This document shows positions 25,358 through 33,808 of a stretch of 64,000 bases of DNA, one piece after another. The notes under the pieces were generated by a model. That model searched no databases and was not told where the DNA came from. It saw only the letters and a program-made list of their open reading frames with translations. Source of the stretch: Roseburia rectibacter. Lineage in GTDB: Bacteria; Bacillota; Clostridia; Lachnospirales; Lachnospiraceae. The stretch covers positions 3,631,501-3,695,500 of the forward strand of contig NZ_CP092473.1 in assembly GCF_014287515.2 (NCBI RefSeq), in the 5' to 3' direction. Both the position numbers and the translations under genes were made by a program. The first letter of the stretch is position 1. Each line of letters begins with the position of its first letter.

Positions 25358-26653
25358 ATGTTAAAGATTAACCCTTTATCTACGCTTTACGTCGGTATTG
25401 ACGTCAGCTCAAAATCCAACTATGTTTGTGCTTTGGATTTTTTCAAAAATAATTACATAAACTCTTCTTTTGCCAACAATCAGCCCGGGGCTGAGGAATT
25501 AGCTTTGAAGATACTTGAGTGTTTAAATCAACACCCCGACTTAACTATGGTTGTTGCTGCTTTAGAATCAACTTCTGTTTACAGCATCCATATCGCTAAT
25601 TATCTTTCTTCTTGTGAAGAATTGATGCGGTTTAAGCCTTATGTTTTTGTCCTGAACCCTAAATGTACTGCAAACTACAAGAAAAGCTATATAGGACTTG
25701 GTAAATCTGACCCTATTGATGCCTTTGTTATTGCAGACTATGCAAGAGCTGGAAACATTGAATCCGAGCCTTGGCGCGGCAGCCAGTTTCTTGCTTTGAA
25801 ACGTCTCACACGGCATCGTATTCACCTTGTTGAATGCATGACCAGGGAGAAAACTTATCTTATCTCCAATCTTTATCTGAAATTCAGCGAATTGCAGATG
25901 CTTGAAGGAGATGACCAGCCTTTCTGCGATATATATGGCGCTACATCTTCCAGTGTATTAATGGAATACCTTTCCCCGGAAGAAATTTTAGCTTCTTCCG
26001 AAGAAAATCTGATTGCATTCCTTGCTGAAAAAAGCCGCAACCGCATTAAGGATATAAGCAAGACCGCAGATTTATTAAAGAAAGCTGCCAGAGATTCTTA
26101 TCGTCTGGATAAAGCTCTTTATGAGCCTTTAAATGTGTCTATTGCCAGTTCTTTCAACTGCATTGAAACCTTTAAAAGAGAAATCAAAGTCATTGACAAT
26201 GCTATCGAAAAGGAAATCAAAGGTTTGAACCCAAATGCCTTTATTATTCTTCAATCTATTGATGGCATCGGTCCTGTCTTTGCTGGTGGCATAATTGCTG
26301 AAATAGGCGATATAACCGCTTTTCATTCATCTGATGCTCTTGCCAAGTATGCCGGTCTCACATGGAAATCCAACCAGTCCGGTGATTTCTACGGAGAAGA
26401 TACTCCCATGATAAAAGCCGGTAATCGTTATCTGCGATACTATCTTGGCGAAGCCGCCAACAGTATGAGAAAACACAACGTTGAGTACGGAGCGTACTAT
26501 CGGAAGAAGTACAATGAAGTTCCGAAACATCAACACAAAAGAGCACTCGCGCTGACTTCACGTAAATTCGTTCGTTTGGTTTATGGATTGCTGGCCAGAA
26601 ACCAACTGTACTCCGGCGTATCGCTGGATACATCAATTAAAGATTCTAACTAG
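25358..26653 (+). CDS. IS110-family DEDD transposase
   Basis: 431 residues, full length for the family. The RuvC-like DEDD domain shows Asp15 in 'YVGIDVSS', Glu70 in 'AALEST', and Asp118/Asp121 in 'GKSDPIDAFVIADYARAG'. The C-terminal Tnp domain has the 'SIDGIGPVFAGGIIAEIGD' helix-hairpin-helix and 'KYAGLTWKSNQSGDF', with 'NRYLRYYLGEAANSMR' near the catalytic serine region. The enzyme joins DNA using the element's own guide (bridge) RNA. It appears intact, so the element may still be active. The start ATG follows AAAGGCGGG. Confidence 0.93.
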   Translation: MLKINPLSTLYVGIDVSSKSNYVCALDFFKNNYINSSFANNQPGAEELALKILECLNQHPDLTMVVAALESTSVYSIHIANYLSSCEELMRFKPYVFVLNPKCTANYKKSYIGLGKSDPIDAFVIADYARAGNIESEPWRGSQFLALKRLTRHRIHLVECMTREKTYLISNLYLKFSELQMLEGDDQPFCDIYGATSSSVLMEYLSPEEILASSEENLIAFLAEKSRNRIKDISKTADLLKKAARDSYRLDKALYEPLNVSIASSFNCIETFKREIKVIDNAIEKEIKGLNPNAFIILQSIDGIGPVFAGGIIAEIGDITAFHSSDALAKYAGLTWKSNQSGDFYGEDTPMIKAGNRYLRYYLGEAANSMRKHNVEYGAYYRKKYNEVPKHQHKRALALTSRKFVRLVYGLLARNQLYSGVSLDTSIKDSN

Positions 26654-26760
26654 TCGAACCTATGTTTTGCTTGAATCATAGATCTATTAAAGTTACCCTT
26701 TTTTCTGAAATACATATCAAAATTATTTCAAAAATTAGCTTGACATATCACCAGATTGCT

Positions 26761-27054
26761 CTTTAGAAGTTTTCTGTGTCTTCTTAACAAAACCATTCGT
26801 CAATATTATTTTTCCCTCATAATAGAAAAATATAAGACTCTGGTAATATCACTTCCAAATTTACAACGCAATTCAAATATCCCGTCATCCAGATGTTTAC
26901 TGTAAGGTTCTCTAAGCATATTTCCCTTTTCTTGTAATATACCCAGCAATCCAAATATTTTAGCTCGCATCTTAGGATTAACTGAATCAAGAAATTGCTC
27001 TACTGGAACTTCTCCGTTTTCTTTTTCATATGCTATCAGTTTAAATTCTGTCAT
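26761..27054 (-). pseudogene. higB: 5' part of higB toxin, frameshifted and cut by IS110
   Basis: Starts at the ATG at 27054 after AAGGAG. It reads 'MTEFKLIAYEKENGEVPVEQ' through 'LDDGIFELRCKFGSDITRVL', a HigB/RelE-type RNase toxin N-terminus. The frame then breaks: a run of five Ts (complement of 26824-26828) would need six to continue into 'FFYYEGKIILTNGFVKKTQK', which is present in the next frame. The sequence ends at the IS110 junction. Adding the missing T and joining the fragments gives a standard 120-residue HigB. Two independent lesions make the toxin inactive. Confidence 0.85.
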
Positions 27055-27248
27055 ACAATCTCCTTTGTAAATATTATATGGCATATATACCATAATGTCA
27101 ATTATCCATTTAATATAATCATACCGAACTATTTCTCTAAAAAACATGTAGTAAGTGTGTAGTAGAGCACTTTTTCAACTAAGAAATGGCTTATTTATGA
27201 GCTTTGTAGGAGTATCTAGGGGATTTTTCGTGACATACCATCAATTTA

Positions 27249-27426
27249 CTAAATCAATCTGAAATGCCTCAACGCATCCTTAATATACTCCACCTTTTCC
27301 TGCGGACATTGCTTCACTTCTGGATTCTCTTTCTTGGACTTTTTCCTCTATCTGTCTTCGCTCACGCTCCGATACCCGGATGCTCATTGTCGTTCTTGGT
27401 GCCTGTCTGCTCTTTGGTCTGCCCAT
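27249..27426 (-). pseudogene. Small ribbon-helix-helix-like gene, probably frameshifted
   Basis: From the ATG at 27426 (GGAGGG upstream) the minus strand reads 'MGRPKSRQAPRTTMSIRVSE' and then 'REKRQIEEK'-like helix text, as in small RHH proteins of mobile elements. This frame stops after about 50 codons at 'GKGGVY', while the neighbouring frame carries on as 'KVEYIKDALRHFRLI' and a stop at 27249. That suggests a one-base frameshift. Apart from this, 27055-27751 holds nothing I recognise. Confidence 0.4.
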
Positions 27427-27751
27427 ACACATCCCTCCTCTTGTGTAATTCTTCTTATCTGTTTTGCTGTGATAGTCACTCTGTCAGTCCTTTGTAAATT
27501 CATTTCCGCTGCTTTGGAAATTCCTGTAACATGGTAGGTGAGATACGGTTTTCGTGTTACGAAAACCCATCTCGTTAGTGGCGGCTGCCCCTAATACCCT
27601 GCCGGTACACACCTGCGGTGTGGGATATATAACTGCATGAAAAAAGCAGACACATGGAATATTTCCACATATCTGCTTCTTTCATTGCGTGTATTCAGTT
27701 TTATATATTTGCAACTATATACTTTTATAGTAATCCTTATGGATTAAGCCA

Positions 27752-28084
27752 CTACTCCATATCCATATTACTTAGCTGCCTGATCTGGTCTCTCCTGCTA
27801 TAAATAACTGCTGTTACCTGAACTCTGTTATTTTCATCATCAACCCAATAATAAATCAGGAAGTTTTTAACAACAATCTTGCGTACTCCCTCAGTCCTCC
27901 ACGGCTCTTCATCAATCAAGGCATGTTTTTTCGGAAAGCTCGACAACTTAGTAATCTCTGCTTTCATCTTGTCAAGCAGATTATCTGCTGCATCCGGTGC
28001 TATTAGATCATTTGAAATATAATGCACTATCTCTTTCATCTGCTCTAATGCCTGCCTTGTTACCCTTACCTCATATTCATTCAC
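27752..28084 (-). CDS. RelE/ParE-family toxin
   Basis: 110 residues. Motifs are 'VRVTRQALEQMKEIVHYI' (first helices), 'PDAADNLLDKMKAEITKLSSFP' and 'VRKIVVKNFLIYYWVDDENNRV', followed by 'VIYSRRDQIRQL', the family's C-terminal 'V..I.H..R' pattern. The GTG start overlaps the antitoxin stop by one base, giving coupled translation. ParE-type toxins block gyrase and RelE-type ones cut mRNA; sequence alone does not decide here. It forms a complete pair with the gene upstream. Confidence 0.85.
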   Translation of the reverse strand: MNEYEVRVTRQALEQMKEIVHYISNDLIAPDAADNLLDKMKAEITKLSSFPKKHALIDEEPWRTEGVRKIVVKNFLIYYWVDDENNRVQVTAVIYSRRDQIRQLSNMDME

Positions 28085-28383
28085 TATATCTCCGACTTTA
28101 ATTGATTAAAAGCCTCATCAACAGATACAGAATCGTTCTTTTTTGCCTGTGCAAGCCCGGTCTGCATCATCGTATCAAATTCAGGTTGTGTTATAGAATC
28201 TCTTGTAACAAGTTTATCCGGAATATCAAGTGAAAATGGTACTCCATCACGCATAATAACCTGTCTGTAAGTCATATCTATGAATACAGATACAGGAATT
28301 CCAAGTCTGTCAAGAATTGCCTCTGCCTGCTCTTTTATATTCGGTTGAATTCGTGCTGTTACATTTGCAGTTTTCGTTGCCAT
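28084..28383 (-). CDS. RelB/DinJ-family antitoxin
   Basis: 99 residues from the ATG at 28383, which follows AGGAGG; the frame extends upstream without a site. The N-terminus 'TANVTARIQPNIKEQAEAIL' and 'LGIPVSVFIDMTYRQVIMRDGVPFSL' are the ribbon-helix-helix pattern of RelB/DinJ antitoxins. The acidic C-terminal tail ('SVSVDEAFNQLKSEI') would wrap the toxin. It is the first gene of the pair and should repress the operon with the toxin as co-repressor. Confidence 0.88.
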   Translation of the reverse strand: MATKTANVTARIQPNIKEQAEAILDRLGIPVSVFIDMTYRQVIMRDGVPFSLDIPDKLVTRDSITQPEFDTMMQTGLAQAKKNDSVSVDEAFNQLKSEI

Positions 28384-28452
28384 AGTATGCACCTCCTGTT
28401 TCTTATAGTGTACCACCATGTATTGCATTTTACAACACAAATATTTTTAACT

Positions 28453-28660
28453 GTTGCCGTCACTTTTTAATGGCAATTATGATTGCTGACATCACTTTAT
28501 TGCGACATTTTATGGTGTTGCCGTCGCTTTTTGGCGGCATATTTCACCAATAATCATGCGACATTTTCCTAAACTGCATTCTATGCCGGCGGATTATAAC
28601 GGCAAAAATTAAATCCGCCATCACTTTCTATCATCATTATCAACTAATGCCGGCGGATTC
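28453..28660. repeat. Degenerate palindromic repeat patch
   Basis: The stretch holds several imperfect repeats. GTTGCCGTCACTTTTTAATG (28453 on) and GTTGCCGTCGCTTTTTGGCG (28517 on) each fold as a hairpin. TGCGACATTTT occurs twice (28501, 28557), as does ATGCCGGCGGATT (28583, 28647). No gene is seen from 28384 to 28686. It may be a REP-like remnant or a recombination site next to the serine recombinase. Confidence 0.5.
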
Positions 28661-28686
28661 TGTTATTTAGTTGAATGATAAATGTA

Positions 28687-28929
28687 TTACTTTCTCTTTG
28701 ATGTGTTTCCGAAGCCGCAGTCCAATACCACAGACACGTTTACTCCATCAGAAATTGCCTTTTTGTATGTTTTTCGGTCACTCTGGTCAAACCTGAAAAA
28801 CCTCTCAAAGTGCCGGAAGTCGAGAAGTTTTACAAACTTCCCGACTCGCGGGCAGTCGTCGAATTCCGCATAAACACTGGCTTTACAGCCAGTTGTTTCT
28901 TCGGAACTCTCCTCGTTGCCTTCGCGCAA
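28687..28929 (-). CDS. Possible small protein after the recombinase
   Basis: An 80-codon frame starts with TTG just beyond the recombinase stop. It reads 'EFDDCPRVGKFVKLLDFRHF' and 'ERFFRFDQSDRKTYKKAISD', a protein-like composition. No clear ribosome binding site precedes it. It could be a real small gene, a decayed extension of the recombinase, or chance. No family recognised. Confidence 0.3.
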   Translation of the reverse strand: MREGNEESSEETTGCKASVYAEFDDCPRVGKFVKLLDFRHFERFFRFDQSDRKTYKKAISDGVNVSVVLDCGFGNTSKRK

Positions 28930-28940
28930 ATCAAGGATTT

Positions 28941-30623
28941 TTACGAATCTGTCCGATGTAGTGCAACTATTGTCTCATCTGTACTCTCGTTGTCCCAATC
29001 CACGCCTAATACATTTCTGCCATTCATATATATAGGAAATTTAAACCGGAGACCTTTTAATATTCTGCCATCCTTTTGCTCTTCCTCATAGATAAACACA
29101 TCCGACAGGAAGCTCTTCAAAAATGTCTTCTTTTCCAGATCTGTAAATTTATCATACAGCTTATCAAAGAATAAAAGGAACTGGTAAACATTATCTTCTG
29201 AGATTTTGTCCTGCCTGATATTATATAGTCTTGTTTCGACTTCTTCCATGGCATTCTCAATATCAGTGATTTCATCATATAGCTTGTCCAAACGTTCCTG
29301 CATGTCATTATATTTTTTGTCATAATTCTTATCGGATACAGATAAATGATCCATCTGGTCAGCAAGCCTGTTTTTTGCCCCGGTTGTCTGGCTCAGTCTA
29401 TCTTTTAATCCATCATATTCCTTGTCAAGCTCCGAAGTATCAATGCTGCTTCCTATCTGCTTACGGATTTCCTGCTCAAACTTTGGGTTCTTTACAAATT
29501 TACGGATAATTTCCTCAACTGCCGCATTGATTCTGTCCTCATTCCACTGTCTTTTATAAGTACAGCGGTGTCTGTCCACAAGCTTCCTGTGTTTGCAGGC
29601 ATAATAGAAATAATCCTTGTAATAGCCTCCGTCCGGATGCTTCTTACGATTCACATTGCCATACATACCGCTTCCACATACAGGGCACTTAATAATCCCT
29701 GATAAAATATGTTCATGCTCAAGACTATGTGTTTTTACCTGTAAAACACCTGTCTCCTGCCGCTTTCTGTGTGCCTGGTTCCACATTTCTTCTGATATAA
29801 TTGCCTCATGGACTCCATCACTTAGCAAGTAATCCTTTTGTTTTACGATATGATATTCATTCCTTGTTCCCGGAATCTTCTCATTTTTTCTTCTTCCAAA
29901 TGCAAGCTTACCGCAATATATCGGATTATCCAGCACACCTTTGACGAATGATGTAGAGAAACCTTCAATTATGTTATTCTGGCGAAGCTTTTTCTTATAA
30001 CCACTGTTATTTAAAAATGCGGCTATCGCAGCCATTCCCATCGTTGTATTGACGAATTTATCATATATTATGCGGATAATCTCTGCCTCATCCTCTGCAA
30101 TGATAAGCTCACCATTTACCAGCTGATAGCCATATGGTGCAAATCCGCCGTTCCATCTGCCTTCTCTCGCTTTCTGTCTGCGGCCTTCCATTGTCTGAAC
30201 AAGTATATTCTCACGCTCTATCTCTGCTACTGCAGATAACACAGATATCATCAGTTTCCCGGCATCCTTGGAGCTGTCAATTCCATCCTCTACACAGATA
30301 AGATTAACTCCATAATCCTGCATTTTCTGCAATGACGATAAAACATCTGCAGCATTTCTTCCAAATCGTGACAGCTTAAATACCAGCACATAATCAACAT
30401 TGTCTTTGCCACTTTCTACATCCGCAAGCATCTGCTTAAACTGTGGTCTGCCTTCCACACTTTTGCCAGATTTACCCTCATCAGAATATTCCCCGACGAT
30501 AGACATTTCCTGATACTCTGCGTATTTTCTAAGCTTGTCCTTCTGTGCATCAAGACTGTAACCATCTACCTGCATGGAAGTGGAAACTCTTGTATATATG
30601 TAACATTTCTGCTGTTTTTTCAT
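28941..30623 (-). CDS. Large serine recombinase
   Basis: 560 residues. The N-terminal resolvase domain has the catalytic serine at about Ser14 in 'IYTRVST', the conserved 'VFKLSRFGRNAADVLS' and 'MISVLSAVAEIERENI'. The recombinase domain follows ('GFAPYGYQLVNGEL', 'GFSTSFVKGVLDNPIYCGKL'). A zinc ribbon comes next ('IIKCPVCGSGMYG ... YACKHRK ... RCTYKR'), then a coiled coil (about 400-490). This is the layout of integrases that insert Tn4451/ICE-type elements and phages at att sites. Its own element and att sites could not be delimited. It sits downstream of a RhuM-family gene and may be the integrase of a degraded mobile island. Confidence 0.9.
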   Translation of the reverse strand: MKKQQKCYIYTRVSTSMQVDGYSLDAQKDKLRKYAEYQEMSIVGEYSDEGKSGKSVEGRPQFKQMLADVESGKDNVDYVLVFKLSRFGRNAADVLSSLQKMQDYGVNLICVEDGIDSSKDAGKLMISVLSAVAEIERENILVQTMEGRRQKAREGRWNGGFAPYGYQLVNGELIIAEDEAEIIRIIYDKFVNTTMGMAAIAAFLNNSGYKKKLRQNNIIEGFSTSFVKGVLDNPIYCGKLAFGRRKNEKIPGTRNEYHIVKQKDYLLSDGVHEAIISEEMWNQAHRKRQETGVLQVKTHSLEHEHILSGIIKCPVCGSGMYGNVNRKKHPDGGYYKDYFYYACKHRKLVDRHRCTYKRQWNEDRINAAVEEIIRKFVKNPKFEQEIRKQIGSSIDTSELDKEYDGLKDRLSQTTGAKNRLADQMDHLSVSDKNYDKKYNDMQERLDKLYDEITDIENAMEEVETRLYNIRQDKISEDNVYQFLLFFDKLYDKFTDLEKKTFLKSFLSDVFIYEEEQKDGRILKGLRFKFPIYMNGRNVLGVDWDNESTDETIVALHRTDS

Positions 30624-30629
30624 CAGATG

Positions 30630-31634
30630 TTATCTCCTTTTTACTTCCTTGGAAACCTCTTTAATGCTTTCAAGATATGCTTTTTCGACTGGTGTCAAAG
30701 TAATCTCCTGATATTTTCTGTATTCTGACTTTGCTTTCTCCAACGCCTGTTTATGACTTACAGAACCGGAACCAGTTAAAAGCTTTCTGTTTCCTGATGA
30801 CAAAACACTATCCAATTGCTTTACATAATCATCCATGTACATAGGTTTATGTTCAATTGCATTAATTTCTGCCAAATCAAAATAACCAGATACAAGATTA
30901 TTTAATACTTTTAGTTCACTCTCATCCAGATAATTTTTTGCAATTCCTATATCTTTTAATGCTGGTAATTCACCTGAAAATGAAGTAAGTCCCATAAATG
31001 GTTTTTGTGCATCAGCACGTTGATATATAACCTCTGCCGCAGTATGACCATGTGCTGCATAGTGAAGTTTATTCTGAACAATTTTAAAGAATCTAACAGA
31101 CTCTTCGCTATGAGGATTGTAATCTACACTCGTAGCATACAAATCAAGAACCTGGCGATACAATACCTTTTCTGAAGATCTTATATCCCTGATTCTGTCA
31201 AGTAACTCTTTCCAGTAATTTCCTCCACCATTTCCTTTCAAACGCTCGTCATCTATCGTAAATCCCTTAATCATATATTCTTTTAACCGCTTTGTAGCCC
31301 ACTGCCTGAATCTTGTTGCAATCACTGATTTAATACGGTATCCAAGAGATATAATCATATCTAAATTGTAATAAGTAACATTATATGTTTTTCCATCATC
31401 TGCAGTTGTTCGGAATTTCCGAACAACTGAATCCTTATCCAATTCCCCTTCTTCGAATATATGCTTTATATGTTCACTTATATTTGATTTACTGCATTGA
31501 TATAATTCAGTAAGCTGCTGTTGTGTCAGCCATACTGTATCATCTTCTATTTTAACTTCTATATTTGTCTGTCCATTATCTGTCTGGTATATGAGAATTT
31601 CCCCACATTCACCTGTTCCAATTTTGTCCGCCAT
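30630..31634 (-). CDS. RhuM-family protein
   Basis: 334 residues from the ATG at 31634 (GGAG upstream); an ATG six codons earlier is less likely. The N-terminal 'VWLTQQQLTELYQCSKSNIS' region with 'HIKHIFEEGELDKDSVVRKF' and 'YYNLDMIISLGYRIKSVIATRF' is the hallmark of RhuM/virulence RhuM-like proteins, found on pathogenicity islands and mobile elements. The C-terminal part ('HGHTAAEVIYQRADAQKPFMG', 'YLDESELKVLNNLVSGYFD') is also conserved. The biochemical role is not known. The stop lies six bases ahead of the recombinase start, so they form one operon. Confidence 0.85.
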   Translation of the reverse strand: MADKIGTGECGEILIYQTDNGQTNIEVKIEDDTVWLTQQQLTELYQCSKSNISEHIKHIFEEGELDKDSVVRKFRTTADDGKTYNVTYYNLDMIISLGYRIKSVIATRFRQWATKRLKEYMIKGFTIDDERLKGNGGGNYWKELLDRIRDIRSSEKVLYRQVLDLYATSVDYNPHSEESVRFFKIVQNKLHYAAHGHTAAEVIYQRADAQKPFMGLTSFSGELPALKDIGIAKNYLDESELKVLNNLVSGYFDLAEINAIEHKPMYMDDYVKQLDSVLSSGNRKLLTGSGSVSHKQALEKAKSEYRKYQEITLTPVEKAYLESIKEVSKEVKRR

Positions 31635-31760
31635 ATCACCGCTCCAATCCATTACTTCTTAGTTATAAAATGTGAACGCATGCGTTCGCTATTGTCCCAA
31701 CAAGATTTTATCATCATTCCAACCTCTGTTCAACCACAACTTTTTCCATTATACAGTGCA

Positions 31761-31798
31761 AAATAAAAGAGACTCCACTCGCCATGAATGAAGTCTCC
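31761..31798 (-). terminator. Rho-independent terminator
   Basis: On the minus strand GAGACT (complement of 31792-31797) pairs with AGTCTC (complement of 31769-31774), followed by TTTTATTTT. A second near-perfect hairpin (CATCCTACAG 31812-31821 with CTGCAGGATG 31830-31839) lies between it and the small gene that ends at 31848. Confidence 0.65.
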
Positions 31799-31847
31799 TG
31801 ATATATGTATACATCCTACAGCATATTATCTGCAGGATGCCGGTTGC

Positions 31848-32051
31848 CTACGCAGTCTTTTCGTCCAGAAGCTGTTTTTCTCCGCCTAAGTAATAACAGA
31901 ACCTGTCAAATTGTTTCTGCCTATTAGCTTTCTCGTCATCAATTGAATCCTTGATCATCATACACACCTCTACTTCTTCTTTTATCTCTGGTGCATATTT
32001 AATAATCATGTCTGCAAGAAAGCTACAGCAGCGTTCAAAATCCTTGTTCAT
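31848..32051 (-). CDS. Small hypothetical protein
   Basis: 67 residues from the ATG at 32051, with AAGGAGG seven bases upstream. The sequence 'NKDFERCCSFLADMIIKYAP' and 'EVEVCMMIKDSIDDEKANRQ' is helical and acidic, with three cysteines. Similar short proteins occur on Lachnospiraceae mobile elements. The good ribosome binding site and its own downstream hairpins support a real gene. No function is known. Confidence 0.55.
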   Translation of the reverse strand: MNKDFERCCSFLADMIIKYAPEIKEEVEVCMMIKDSIDDEKANRQKQFDRFCYYLGGEKQLLDEKTA

Positions 32052-32159
32052 TGCCAAGCCTCCTTAAAATATTATCTTGTGAATAATTCACAGAACATAT
32101 TTTATCGCAAGGCTTTTAAAAATGGAATAGATTTTACCAAACGACAGTTTTCGAAAAAC

Positions 32160-32348
32160 TTATCTCTCAAAGATTAGTTTTTCCCATGGTTCATATCCTG
32201 CCATGTAACCGAATTCTTCCTCATTCCTAAATCCTTCAAGAAGTATTTCTTTCACACTATCTAACATAACTTCATCAATATCTCTGAATTTCATATGCCT
32301 ATATAAACTAGACTTAACCAATTCATTGTCTTGAAACATCAATTGCAC
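32160..32348 (-). CDS. Small hypothetical protein after the nitrilase
   Basis: At most 62 residues, starting at a GTG or at the ATG three codons on; it begins a few bases after the nitrilase-family stop. The sequence includes 'YRHMKFRDIDEVMLDSVKEI' and 'GYMAGYEPWEKLIFER'. It is soluble and acidic. Coupled position suggests co-translation with the hydrolase, but no family is recognised. Confidence 0.4.
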   Translation of the reverse strand: MQLMFQDNELVKSSLYRHMKFRDIDEVMLDSVKEILLEGFRNEEEFGYMAGYEPWEKLIFER

Positions 32349-32349
32349 T

Positions 32350-33117
32350 CTATTCCATCAACATATCAGATATTGATATCCTTCCATTTTCACCGAAATC
32401 ATTCTCTGTCTTTTCAAAATCATAAATCAAAAGTTCAGGTTTATTTCTAACACATTCTTTTATACACTGACCCGATTTTCCAAGGACCATTGTCGGAGCC
32501 GTTTGAAATGGTAAAATAGCATTTACAGAAATAGTGGTAGTAACATTTTCAACTGCTCGAGTTTGTAAGTGTCCTTTAATCATGTTATATCTTTCGTTAT
32601 CATCTATATCTGCTACATCATAAAATAGAACTAGATTTATATCTGTATTTCTTTTGTATAGTTCTCGAAAGAATTCAGGAAATCTGATTTCAAAACAAAT
32701 TCTTATTCCAAATTTTATCCCTTCCATTTCAAATATTCCATTGTTACTGCCTTTTGTGAAATTATCCTTATCCCATCCCCACAAGGCACGCTTATCATAG
32801 AACTCAATTTGACTATTAGGCTGAAACAACATTGCTCTATTGTATATTTCTTTTTCTTTAAATATAGTTCCAATAATAAAGGAAATGTCATTTTTGTTAG
32901 CTATTGATTGAAGTTTATCACACATTATCTGAACAAGATTAAAATCAACACATGACGCATTAGATATATTTCTCGGAGGATACCCTGTTAATGAACATTC
33001 TGGAAATATAAGCAACCGAACATTTTCAGTTTTTGCGATATATATTGCTTTTTCTATTTCTTTATAATTCTCACTAATATTTCCAGATACAGCAAATTGA
33101 TACGCAGCAATTCTCAT
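32350..33117 (-). CDS. Carbon-nitrogen hydrolase (nitrilase family)
   Basis: 255 residues with the nitrilase-fold catalytic triad: Glu in 'LIFPECSLTGYPP', Lys in 'FYDKRALWGWD', and Cys in 'GIRICFEIRFPE'. It hydrolyses a non-peptide C-N bond in an amide, carbamoyl compound or nitrile; the substrate is unknown. 'RAVENVTTTISVNAI' matches the 'RA.EN...V..AN' motif. It lies 62 bases after the GNAT gene in the same direction, so the two may modify one small molecule. Both are in the mobile zone and AT-rich. Confidence 0.88.
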   Translation of the reverse strand: MRIAAYQFAVSGNISENYKEIEKAIYIAKTENVRLLIFPECSLTGYPPRNISNASCVDFNLVQIMCDKLQSIANKNDISFIIGTIFKEKEIYNRAMLFQPNSQIEFYDKRALWGWDKDNFTKGSNNGIFEMEGIKFGIRICFEIRFPEFFRELYKRNTDINLVLFYDVADIDDNERYNMIKGHLQTRAVENVTTTISVNAILPFQTAPTMVLGKSGQCIKECVRNKPELLIYDFEKTENDFGENGRISISDMLME

Positions 33118-33179
33118 TTAACAATCATCTCCTCTCTACAAATAACGATTTGTAAACCATAAACTCAAATTACAGATTT

Positions 33180-33653
33180 CTACAATTTGCAAATCATTAT
33201 ATACTCTTCGTCATTCTCATCGACAATTTCAAATCCTACTTTTAGATACATATGAACTGCATAATTCATCTTCTGAACAGATAATGACGCTTGCTTATAT
33301 CCTTGCATTTTCAGTTTTTTTAATATCTGCTCCATTAGATTAGTTCCAATACCATAGTTTCTATACTGTTTTAAAAGTGAAATTGCAAATGATGGTGTTT
33401 CAGCATCAATATGTCCATAATCATTCATAATACGACACCATACTGCACCAACAATTTCATTATTTGCTTCAGCAACCAAACACAAGTCTCCTTTATTCTT
33501 ACCAAAATCTTTAACATACACCTGTAATTCTGGTTGATTTATAATCTCTTTTGGTGGTACAGGAAGCCCTTCTGGAATAAAAATTGCTTCATATAAAAAA
33601 GTATTTAGCACCTTAGACTCGTTTTGTCTTAATTCTCTTATTGAATAATCCAT
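33180..33653 (-). CDS. GNAT-family N-acetyltransferase
   Basis: 157 residues with the acetyl-CoA-binding pattern: 'AEANNEIVGAVWCRIMND', then 'SFAISLLKQYRNYGIGTNLMEQIL', where the (Q/R)-x-x-G-x-G/A loop is 'QYRNYGIGTNL'. 'QASLSVQKMNYAVHMYLKVGFEIV' is the usual C-terminal strand and helix. The start follows GGAGG. The acceptor is unknown. The gene lies directly after the 3' end of the group II intron, so its mRNA leader contains the intron's downstream exon. Confidence 0.85.
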   Translation of the reverse strand: MDYSIRELRQNESKVLNTFLYEAIFIPEGLPVPPKEIINQPELQVYVKDFGKNKGDLCLVAEANNEIVGAVWCRIMNDYGHIDAETPSFAISLLKQYRNYGIGTNLMEQILKKLKMQGYKQASLSVQKMNYAVHMYLKVGFEIVDENDEEYIMICKL

Positions 33654-33754
33654 ATAAACCTCCGATTTAATTTTTATAAATCAGTTGCTATTCCACACAT
33701 CCAATCACCTCCACAGTCGAGTAGACTTACACCTCACAATGTAAGCCCCTCACA

Positions 33755-33787
33755 GAACCGTACGTGCGGCTTTCCCGCATACGGCTC
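33755..33787 (-). ncRNA. Group II intron domain V
   Basis: The minus strand begins GAGCCGTATGCGGG and ends CACGTACGGTTC. These halves pair into the conserved catalytic hairpin with a GAAA-type loop and a two-base bulge. Domain V is the most conserved part of these introns and fixes the strand and 3' end. Confidence 0.9.
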
Positions 33788-33808
33788 TTCATAATAATAT
33801 TTACAGTC

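Larger units (their letters stand above)
24952..26760 (+). mobile_element. IS110-family insertion sequence splitting higB
   Basis: About 1.8 kb with one DEDD transposase gene and a long non-coding left part. The left junction is GAAT-CT-CCTCG (CT at 24950-24951) and the right junction is ATTG-CT-CTTTAG (CT at 26759-26760). Removing everything between one CT and the next restores the higB sequence GAATCTCTTTAG, so the CT dinucleotide is the recombination core, as known for the IS110/IS621 group. There are no terminal inverted repeats, which is normal for the family. Confidence 0.85.

Noticed and set aside
27264..27497. Plus-strand frame with a hydrophobic start
   Set aside because: It overlaps the minus-strand ribbon-helix-helix-like remnant, which has a ribosome binding site and family-like sequence.
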